Part shown: piece after piece, positions 55,985 through 64,000 of the stretch
How the letters are laid out: every line of letters starts with the position of its first letter
Position numbering within the stretch: position 1 is the first letter of the stretch
From: Channallabes apus
Lineage: Eukaryota > Chordata > Actinopteri > Siluriformes > Clariidae
Length of the DNA stretch: 64,000 bases
Assembly: GCA_030522415.1 (NCBI GenBank)
Contig: CM060107.1
Coordinates: 23,254,571 to 23,318,570, forward strand
Direction: 5' to 3'
Notes under the pieces: model-generated
The model's input: only the letters and a program-made list of their open reading frames with translations
Told to the model about the DNA's origin: nothing
Database searches by the model: none
Program-made: the position numbers and the translations under genes

Positions 55985-56051
55985 TAATGCCGGCACGCTC
56001 TGCTGGCTACCACCACAAGTACGGTATATTTCACAGTTGTGAGAAACCCTG
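55985..56051. mobile_element. Isolated hAT-type right end
   Basis: TAATGCCGGCACGCTCTGCT followed by GGCTACCACCACAAGTACGG and GAGAAACCCTG parallels the end at 6244-6303. The left part of the element is not identified. Confidence 0.5.
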
Positions 56052-56208
56052 TAATGTGCAAGTTATTTGACCTTTCTGCTTTATGATTGCAAAAATAAAA
56101 TACCCAAGAAAGTTTCGCTTTTAATCAACTATGTGTTTAATAAATCAAATATTTTACATACAAACACAGTGTACCTAGATATGTAGGTTGGTGCAGCTAG
56201 CTACCTGT

Positions 56209-56290
56209 CATTAGCTTTCTGTTATTAGCTAACTGATCTTCATAAGAGATAACTCATGAAGATCAGTTAGCTAATAACAGAAAGCTAATG
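56209..56290. repeat. Perfect 35-bp inverted repeat at a LINE 5' junction
   Basis: Arms 56209-56243 and 56256-56290 are exact reverse complements around a 12-base spacer. The left arm is host sequence. The right arm lies between the LINE target duplication and LINE-derived sequence. Confidence 0.95.
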
Positions 56291-56933
56291 AGCTTGGTAT
56301 TAGATGAGCTAATGAGCTAGGGAGCAGAGGTAAAGAAGGTGCAGGATTTTAAGTACTTAGGGTCAATGGTCCAGAGCAACGGAGAGTGTTCAAATGAGCT
56401 GAAGAGGCGGGTACAGGCAGGTTGAAATGGGTGGAGAAAAGTGTAAGGTGTGTACTGCCATAAAAGAGTACCAGCGAGAACGAAAGGAAAGACAGTGGTG
56501 AGACCAGCGATGCTTTACGGCTTAGAGACAGTGGCACTGAAGAAAAGTCAGGAGGCAGAGCTAGAGGTAGCAGAGCTGAAGATGTTGAGGTTCTCTTTGG
56601 GAGTGACAAGGATGGATAGGATCAAGAATGAGTTCATCAGAGGGACATCCCATGTGAGATGTTTTGGAGATAAAGTCAGAGAGGCCAGATTGAGGTGGTT
56701 TGGACATGTTCAGAGGAGAGATGGTGAATATATCGGTAGAAGGATGCTGAGGTTTGAACTGCCAGGCAGGAGGTATAGAGGAAGATCAAAGAGGAGTTTT
56801 ATGGATCCAGTGAGAGAGGACATTAATGTAGTTGGTGTGAGAGAAGAGGATGCAGAGGATAGGGTTAGATGGAGGCAGATGATTCGCTGTGGCGACCCCT
56901 GAAAGGGAACAGCCGAAAGTCAAAGAAGAAGAA
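56255..56933 (+). mobile_element. RTE-type LINE 3' fragment with 20-bp duplication
   Basis: The fragment is bordered by an exact 20-bp direct repeat (56235-56254 and 56934-56953), the target duplication. It ends in a GAA repeat after CTGTGGCGACCCCTGAAAGG, a 3' end I associate with fish RTE-type LINEs. It is 5'-truncated. The first 36 bp are an inverted copy of the host flank. Confidence 0.88.
56320..56902 (+). pseudogene. RTE-type reverse transcriptase C terminus
   Basis: Reading forward, the remnant starts with the FKYLGS-like VQDFKYLGSMVQSNGECS region. Then come RPAMLYGLETVALKK, AELEVAELKMLRFSLGVTRM, REARLRWFGHVQRRDGEYIG, GRRMLRFELPGRRYRGRSKR and the end RWRQMIRCGDP at 56902. These are the thumb and C-terminal region of RTE-clade polyproteins. 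The endonuclease and catalytic palm are absent through 5' truncation. One frame change occurs near 56440-56490. The Met at 56450 is internal, not a start. Confidence 0.82.
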
Positions 56934-56953
56934 GATCTTCATAAGAGATAACT

Positions 56954-57417
56954 AACACTAGTGAGGTTGAAAGTTGTTTTTAAGTTGTAAAAATCACTGA
57001 ACTGGTTACAATATTATTAATAGGATTGTCCTGAATAAACTATCAAGTGGTTTAAAACTTTTAAAAATCTTTTGTACTAATCCATTTAGTGCCAAGGAAA
57101 AAAAAGTCTTATGGAGTTTTTACTGATTTATCCATTTATTATTAATTGTCAAAGTAAGTTAATGGTCCTGCATGATCTGTATTGGAAACCAGGAGCTTTT
57201 CTTTCTAAGCAACAAAATTTTGCTATGGTCAGTCCTGCATTTAAGTTTAAATGTATTAAACAAGCTGGTTTAGAAATGATAAATAAAATGTGCCCTCACA
57301 GTTTTTGTTGTACATCATAAGCAACAAGCACTATGATGTGTTACAATTCTTGAGATCAGCTATGCAAGTAAAAGACTATATATTCATGTGGGATAAACAA
57401 CTATCCATTATTCTATA
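56954..57417. other. Gene-free stretch
   Basis: No supported feature. Confidence 0.5.
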
Positions 57418-57650
57418 ATTTTCTGTGCTGCTTCCCCTTGATGGTGTGCCAACATACCCGCACACCATCATACATTATGGGCAATCTGCACATGCCAATC
57501 AGCCTCCAATGCATGTCATTGGACTTTTTCGAGGAAAAGTTCCCAGAGAAAACCCACAAACAACTGGCAGTACATGCAAACTCCACATATGCAGATGGGA
57601 AATAAGATAAGGAGGTGTGAGGTGGCAGTGCTAACCACTAAGCCAGGATA
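57418..57650 (-). mobile_element. Highly decayed SINE, minus strand
   Basis: The order of weak matches fits the reverse complement of the DANA-like SINE: AATCAGCCTCCAATGCATGT, AGAAAACCCACAAACAACTG, GCAAACTCCACATATGCAGA and GTGGCAGTGCTAACCACTAA (A box). It is clearly older than the other copies. Confidence 0.75.
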
Positions 57651-60213
57651 TAACTAAACCTAAGAAAAACTTATAGAAACCAAAATATGAAAAATAAAAC
57701 AAAGGATCTGTATTTTCTGTTCATTCTCTCTTGTTCTTGCCCCAGGGAAAATCTCTGCAGGATCATGACAAAGATGAGATGCTGTTAGATTTAAGCAGAT
57801 CTATATAGCTAGGTGGGTTATGCTGAATATGGAACCAGCTTGCAGTTTTCTCCAGAGCCCACTGCAAAGTTGTACATGTCTCTACAAAAGGGAAAAAAAC
57901 AACAGAGACTTAAAAAAAGGTGCTCTGGGGTGCAATTTCTGCAACATCTTAAATAAAGAGAAACTAACGCCTGAACATTTATCATCATTCATTATATTGA
58001 ATAATATGTGCACAACCTTTGAACCTAATTATCCAAGACCTTAATGGAAAACTTCAAAATCAATATATAATGCTTATTACAGTATGGTAGCCATGGCAGG
58101 CCACTGTGTACTTATTTCAGAAACATGTGCACCAATAGAATTAACATATAATTAGCACAGTGTATATGAGAGAAAAAGCAGAACAGTATAGTGCTTAGAA
58201 AAATACAAACTATCATATCTGCAATTTGTATCTGTGTGCTCATTAAGTTCAGGTAATGCGCAGTTAGCTGAAAGAGAAAAGTAAGCTATCTGTCCATCAG
58301 CAAATCTATCAAAGAGAAAGAGTAGCGAGATACATGGGTCACTCCATGAAACATGACACATGTGGATAAAATTCCAGAAAAAGGATTTTTTTTGAAGAAC
58401 AGGCACACGCTTACACTGACACTACAGTGAAATGTCTGTCAAAAGATAACATCTTCACTCAAACCAACATCTTACCACCTGTACATGTACATGTAACAAG
58501 GACATGAAACTATGAATTTACCAATAAGAATTTATTAAAAAAAAAAAAAAAGGAAAGCATTTAATTATTGAATAATTTACAAATAAAATATATAAACAGA
58601 TCTCTAAACATGATCAGCAATTTGGCCAGTCTGAAGATCTCAAGCATTTTTCAATATAGCACCTTTAGTCTAGTTTTGATTCAATCAAAAAGCATTTAAC
58701 ACTTTCTTGGGTACAGAGTGAATTACTAAGAGATTAAGGATAATCATATTGATAATTTATTTTCATTTTAATGATAATAACATTTTTATATAAAATTGTA
58801 CATTGACAAGTTTAGAAATTTACTAATTTCTAGACTTTTTTAGTGGAAATATTTTTTTCCCCTTAAATCTGGCTTTTGCCAAAGAATCCTTCCTTTGCAA
58901 CAATTCCGGCCTTGGTGGCATTGCAGCTGTCTATGTGTCACAGTCCAGTTGATTATAAAGAGAATACCAGCTGACTGCTTCTTCTCTGTGTAGTCATCGC
59001 GTTGTTGTACAGTAGAAGAAAGCTAGCTCAAAACAATTGCTATCCACAGGGTGTGGCATGGCAGTGCAAAGTAGACAATGGAAAATGTAAAAAATCTCCC
59101 CCTTTAGCATTACCAAATCATCCTCAGATTGTCTTCTTTTTTTCCACCATGCTAGAGAATTGGCAATTATGCCGTTTGTCGCTTCTTCCTTTTCTCCATC
59201 TCACGTCTTATTTGTAATCCAAAAACCTCAAACTTAAAATGGTTTTCCATAACATTCTTCCTCTGTCCAAAGGCCTGTCTTAATTTCCCCCTTCATTTCT
59301 TTTTTTCTTGCCCATTGCAACTGTGACTATAAGAACAGCCTCTTGAATTGTAAATCTGGCACCATTCGATGAAGCTGCCAGTTGAGGTCTTGTGAGACAT
59401 CCGTTTCTCAAGCTAGAGACTCTGATATACATGTCCTCCTGCTCACTTGTGTCCTGGTATGTACAGTTTTTTTTGTACCCTGGTTAGAGCCAGTTTGTAT
59501 TGTTCTATAAAGAGAGTATTATACACCATTGGAAAATCTTAAATTTCTTGCCAATTTATGGCATGGAATAACATTCTTTTCTTAGAACAAGAATAGACTG
59601 ACAAGCTTCAGGAGGGAATTTTTTTTCTGAGCCATTTTGAGTCTCTAATTAAATCTATTAAATGCTGATGTTCCAGATACTCAGAAAGGCTAAAGAATGA
59701 CCTTTTATTGCTTTTTTCATCAGCATGATGGTTTTCACCTCTGCTAACGTTACTTCAAATGGGTTCTCTAATGATGAATTTCAATTTCAACGCAAAAACC
59801 TGGATTAGCTATCACAATGTGCTATTAGAAGAAAGGAGTGATGGTTTCTGAAAATAACTTTCTTTATGAAAATAATTCATTAAAATAATCAGTTTCTGGC
59901 TATAATAGACATTTACAACATTACCAGTGTCTAGACTGTAATTTTCTATCAATTTAATGTTATTTTAATTGAAACAAAATGTGCTTTTCCTTTAAAAACC
60001 AATGGAATCTCTAAATGAACCCAAGCTTTTCTTTTTCACACTTGATGGATAGTGCCACTTAAACATATAATCTGTTAATGTCTGTCTAAAGCTAGCTCTA
60101 TAAGAAAATAAGGAAGGACAAAGAACAACAAAATTCTTAATACCATAATAATAAAGTTAATGATGTCTGTCACATTTTTTTTTTCATTCTGGCAAACAAT
60201 TAATACACTAATC
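57651..60213. other. Gene-free stretch of 2.6 kb
   Basis: No transposon, SINE or exon recognised. A poly(A) run lies at 58537-58551. Confidence 0.5.
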
Positions 60214-60362
60214 AGTCAAAACATTATAACCACCTAGGGGGGAAATTAATAACATTCAGTATATCATTACACTTGTACCTGGGGCATATTAGGCAGTAAC
60301 TGTAACAGTAAAACATTTAGTTCTTGAAATTTATTTGTTGGAAGCAGAAAAAACGGGCAAGC

Positions 60363-60515
60363 GTCAGGGGTGGCTCAGTGGTTAAGTCATTAAACTACAG
60401 TTCAGAAGGTCCCAGGTTCAAATCCCACGACTGCCAAGTTCTCCCTGTTCAGCCGCTGAGCAAGGCCCTTAAACCTCAACTGCTCAGACATAGGGTATAA
60501 TGAAAATATACAAAT
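60363..60515 (+). mobile_element. tRNA-derived SINE inside the Tc1
   Basis: Head GGGGTGGCTCAGTGGTTAAG with B box GGTTCAAATCC; the body has GAGCAAGGCCCTTAAACCTC and ends near AATATACAAATGTAAGCA. Same family as 23028 but lacking the last part. AAGCGT/AAGCAT flank it, compatible with a short target duplication that has one substitution. Confidence 0.85.
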
Positions 60516-61133
60516 GTAAGCATAATGATCTGAGTGACTTTGACAAGGGCCAGGTTGTTCACTTGTACCATATACAGTTAGTACACAGTGAAACGAAACA
60601 ACGTTCCTCCAGGACCAAGGTGCTACATGCAACATAAATTACATAGAAAAAACATAGATTACCAGAAAACACTAAACTAGCTAACTAAGAGGCCTAGTTA
60701 GCTGGCTAGCAGAGACAAGACAGACTGACCTAACATAAATTACAACATAAATGAACAAAAACTAACTATCTAACTAAGACTTTTTATCTACAGGTTTTTT
60801 TTTTTTAACAGACAGCAGACAAAGTGCACGTGCAAATGTGCAAACAAAAGCAACAAAATGACAGTGTGACAAAAACACAACGTAACATAAAAATAAGGTT
60901 TTGTGGTAATGAGTTGAGGTTGTGGAAAAACAGCAAACATTCCTTAGTGTAGCAGCAAAAATTAGGAAGTAAAGAAGTTAGTGCAAAAAGTCCAGTAATA
61001 ATATTGTGCAAAAGAGCATTTATAGGTTGGTATGTACGATAGCTTGGTGGTGTAGGTCAGTGTGTTTGTGCTTGTGTTGATTAGTCAGTCCAGTCTCAAT
61101 GTTTTGAGGTAGTTGAGTTAAGCTGAGTGATAA

Positions 61134-61135
<2 letters not shown>

Positions 61136-61166
<31 letters not shown>
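61136..61166. repeat. (GT)n microsatellite within the LINE
   Basis: Pure GT tract between the LINE 3'UTR and the end of its reverse transcriptase coding region. Confidence 0.95.
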
Positions 61167-61168
<2 letters not shown>

Positions 61169-61253
61169 ATCAGTCCAGTCCCTTTTTGTTGAGGAGACGG
61201 ATGGCTTGTGGAAAAAAGCTGTTGCACAGTCAGGATGTGTGTGCCCGAATGCT

Positions 61254-62900
61254 TCAGTACCTTTTACCAGATGGCAGGAGGGTGAAGTGTGTGTGAGAGG
61301 GGTGTGTCCAATCAGCCACAATGCTGGTGGCTTTGCGGATGCAGCGTGTGGTGTAGATGTCCTCAATAGAGAGGAGAGAGACCCCGATGATCTTCTTTGC
61401 TGTTCTCACTATCCGCTGTAGGGTCTTGCGGTCCGATATGGCACAGTTCCCAAACCAGACAGTGATGCAGCCGCTCAGGATGCTCTCGATAGTTCCTCTA
61501 TAGAAGGTGGTCAGGATCGGTGGTGGAAGCTGGGCCTTTCTCAGTCTTCTCAGAAAGAAGAGACGCTGTTGGGCTTTCTTGTGCAGGGAGCTGGCGTTGA
61601 GGGACCAGCTGAGGTCCTTCTCCAGGTGGACGCCCAGGAATTTGGTGCTGTCGACGATCTCCACAGAGGAGCCGTTGATGCTCAACGGAGAATGGTCGCC
61701 TCATGTCCTCCTAAAGTCAACAACCATCTCCTTTGTCTTGTCAACATTCAGAGACAGGTTGTTGTCTTTACACCAGTCCGTTAGCCTCTGCAGTTCCTCT
61801 CTGTACGCTGACTCGTCGTTCTTACTAATGAGACCCACCACGGTCGTGTCATCAGCGAAATTTAATGATGTGATTTGAACTGTGTGTTGCTACACAGTCG
61901 TGAGTCAGCAGTGTGAACAGCAGGGGACTGAGCACACAGCCTTGTGGGGCTTTCTGAGCCCTTCCGGTCAGAAAGTCCAGGATCCAGTTGCAGAGGGAGG
62001 CGTTCAGGCCCAACAGGCTCAGCTTTCCGATCAGTTGTTGGGGGATGATCGTGTTGAATGCTGAGCTGACATCTACAGTATGTACAGCATTCGTACGTAT
62101 GTGTCCTTCATGTGTGAGGGCAAGATGGAGTGCAGTGGAGATGGCATCATCTCATGACGAGCCGCTCGAAGCACTTCATGATGGTGGGTGTAAGTGCAAT
62201 AGGACAGTAGTCATTGAGACAGGACACAGAAGACCTCTTGGGCATAGGTACGATGGTGGTGGCCTTGAAGCACGTGGGAACAACGGCGCTGCTCAGAGAG
62301 ATGTTGAAGATGTCGGTGAGAACATCTGTCAGCTGTTCTGCACATTCTCTGAGTACCCTGCCTGGGATGTTGTCTGGTCCAGCAGCTTTACGTGGGTTGA
62401 CTCTGCGTAGAGTTTTCCTCACCTCAGCTGTAGTGAGACACAGCACCTGGTCGTTCGGAGGAGGGGTGGTCTTCCTCGCCGCCACGTCGTTCTGCCTGTC
62501 GAACCGAGCGTAGAAGTTGTTCAGCGCATCTAGGAGGGAGCCGTCACTGTCACAGGCAGGTGATGTCGTCCTGTAGTGTGTGATGGCTTGTAAGCCCTGC
62601 CACATGCGCCGTGTGTCGCTGCTGTCTATGAAGTGATTGTGGATTCTCTGGACGTGTGCGCGCTTCGCCTCTCTGATGACCCGAGAAAGTTTGGCCCTTG
62701 CTCTTCTAAGCACCACCTTATCTCCCGCTTTGAAGGCAGTGTCTTGGGTCCTCAGAAGTGGACGCACTTCCGCAGTAATCCACGGTTTCTGGTTGGGTCG
62801 TGAGATGATGCTCTTAGCGTTTCCCGCAGCCCATCTTGGATGTCGTTAACCGGGTTATTTAGGTTGAAAAGTGTCTGGCTGTTGTATGTACGGACACCAG
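61254..62900 (-). pseudogene. LINE ORF2 remnant: reverse transcriptase with deletions
   Basis: In minus-strand order: a short N-terminal stretch ([16 protein letters not shown], near 62820-62850) is joined directly to [17 protein letters not shown], so most of the endonuclease is missing. [20 protein letters not shown] and [20 protein letters not shown] begin the RT; a gap follows [22 protein letters not shown] and, after a frameshift, [16 protein letters not shown] (the catalytic YxDD-type box as FADD) lie near 61850-61930. LNVDKTKEMVVDF, FLGVHLEKDLSWSLNASS and RKATSIVADWTHPSHTHF close the C-terminal part (61254-61685). At least three frame changes and two deletions inside the RT are visible. 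Confidence 0.88.
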
Positions 62901-63005
62901 TTGTGACGATATCCATACATAGAGTAAAATAAACACGTTACACACAAAACGTAAACAATGCAGCACGATTTTGGCTCCGGAGTGGCCGCTGCGTGCTACT
63001 GCCGC

Positions 63006-63018
63006 GCCGCCATCTTGG
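63006..63018 (-). promoter_or_regulatory. YY1-like motif at the LINE 5' end
   Basis: The minus strand reads CCAAGATGGCGGC within the first bases of the LINE. This is the core YY1 site, which in mammalian L1 positions transcription initiation. Its role here is inferred from sequence and place only. Confidence 0.5.
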
Positions 63019-63530
63019 AAGTTGTGACGAGGATCTCCAAAATGGTAGGTCTTGTAGGGTATTCGTGGAATGCAGTGTTTAGTAGCTAACCACGGTCGAC
63101 CAAGGAAGGACAACCAGAGACATGCCCAAGTGTCACTGATGGATGTGGAGAGTGAAGGTTAGCCCGTCAGGTCCAATCCCACATAAAAGCTACTCACCTG
63201 AGAAACAGATGGCACCACAATGCACTATGCAAAGGATGTTCTATGCAAAGTTCTGCTGAGAAACCTTGGGTCCTGGCATTCATGTAGATTTACCACCTAC
63301 CTAAACATTGTGTTGCTTCATGACAACAATACTCCCTGGCAGTTGCCTTTTTCAGCAGCATAATTCAGCATGCAGCACTGCAATTTAAAAAAAAAATGGT
63401 TTTAATCGAGCATGTATGTGATGTGATGTAAAACAAAAAACTAAACAAACAAACAAAAAAATCAATCCATGGGGGCTCCAACTCATAACTTACAGAACTT
63501 AGGGTGCTGCTAATGACTTGGTGCTTGTTA

Positions 63531-64000
63531 GCAAAGCAGAACTCAAGAGATCTTATGAAAGCATCATTTAACATGCTTTTACAAAACTGCCAAGGGATAC
63601 AATAACATAAGACATTCACTACCTATTCAGAAACACACAAACACAATTCTGTACTTATGCATTAAATAGCTATGACACAACTATCAAGTGTATTATTCTA
63701 AATTCAAAAACTGCATAACTGTGTTCCATGACAATACATAGTTCATATGTGCATTCAACTGAAAATATTTTTTTTAATTTAGTGATTAATTGTTAATAAA
63801 TTGCTTGGTGTTTGTTTCACTTCAGACATTTTTGGGATAGAGAGGCAATTATATTGGGGTGATAGACACATACATGGAAAACATTTTGTGTTTTCCATGT
63901 AATGGTCTCATTGTGTACAGGTATGCCTTATATTGGGGCCAATACCAAAAGACAACCTTTTTCAATGTGGCATCAATTTCAACATTCTGTGGGTATAAAA
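63531..64000. other. Gene-free window end
   Basis: No supported feature. AT-rich, with a short palindromic ACATGGAAAACA/TGTTTTCCATGT pair near 63872-63902. Confidence 0.5.

Larger units (their letters stand above)
60559..63019 (-). mobile_element. CR1/L2-type LINE with its 5' end, inside the Tc1
   Basis: On the minus strand it begins TTCCAAGATGGCGGCGCGGC at about 63019 and ends at the 3'UTR CTGTATATGGTACAAGTG near 60559. Tc1 sequence continues on both sides, with GTTGT repeated at the junctions. The 3' end lacks the TAAAACCTACTTGAAC stretch present in the 40629 copy. The endonuclease domain and pieces of the RT are deleted, so it is not autonomous. A (GT)n tract lies in its 3' part. Confidence 0.87.
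60214..63530 (+). mobile_element. Old Tc1 element split by a SINE and a LINE
   Basis: Left part 60214-60362 carries AGTCAAAACATTATAACCACC and GTTGGAAGCAGAAAAAACGG. A SINE interrupts it, and 60516-60558 continues with GAGTGACTTTGACAAGGGCC. After the LINE, the same element resumes at about 63020: GACGAGGATCTCCAAAATGG, GACCAAGGAAGGACAACC, GAAACAGATGGCACCACAAT, CACCTACCTAAACATTGTG and CAACTCATAACTTACAGAAC. It is a transposase relic with all frames broken. Same family as 4705. Confidence 0.85.

Noticed and set aside
61137..62513. Plus-strand frames across 61137-62513 as genes
   Set aside because: They are antisense shadows of the minus-strand LINE reverse transcriptase.

Overview
The window looks like euchromatic DNA from a teleost fish, probably an ostariophysan such as a catfish or a relative. 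The evidence is the very dense and diverse Tc1-type DNA transposons, the DANA/Mermaid-like tRNA-derived SINEs, CR1/L2-type and RTE-type LINEs, hAT and PIF/Harbinger elements, a Ty3/gypsy remnant, and long (CA)n and (TA)n microsatellites. I see no bacterial, phage, plasmid or CRISPR features, and I found no previously undescribed protein system. What is distinctive is the order and mechanism of transposon nesting and repair.

Only one host coding exon is supported. It lies on the minus strand at 54399-54669. It has a splice acceptor, a 94-nt 5'UTR stretch, a 59-codon coding part and a GTGAGT splice donor. The peptide is a signal sequence followed by the start of a proprotein-convertase prodomain. 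Its length and sequence fit the first coding exon of furin. If so, most of the window is intron: 54398 downwards is the intron after this exon, and 54670 upwards is the intron after an upstream non-coding exon. No second furin exon was found.

Layout. 1-6.96 kb: a frame-broken IR/DR Tc1 copy, two copies of a rearranged composite repeat, and three old Tc1 remnants, one carrying a (TA)n tract and a hAT end. 7.2-11.6 kb: a hAT element with an exact 8-bp target duplication that holds two later Tc1 insertions, one of which has a templated insertion in its transposase gene. 12.9-21.6 kb: more Tc1 remnants, a Tc1/mariner-type MITE and a 23-bp-arm hairpin. 23-28.7 kb: SINEs and a Harbinger-type MITE. 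28.7-32.5 kb: a LINE split by a hAT that contains a deleted gypsy retrotransposon and a SINE. 34.3-37.3 kb: three Tc1 remnants. 40.6-45.8 kb: a LINE plus SINE pair, further Tc1 remnants and SINEs. 47.5-50.7 kb: a Harbinger-like shell with a BED-finger hAT, a SINE and a small TTA-flanked MITE. 54.4-54.7 kb: the furin exon. 56.2-56.95 kb: an RTE-type LINE tail with a 20-bp target duplication and a perfect host-derived foldback at its 5' junction. 60.2-63.5 kb: a Tc1 split by a SINE and by a CR1/L2-type LINE that seems to keep its 5' end.

All transposases and polyproteins seen here are broken by frameshifts, stops or deletions, so no autonomous element is present. Family names come from recognising motifs and remembered consensus sequences; no database search was run. 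Boundaries given with flanking duplications are firm. The others are approximate.
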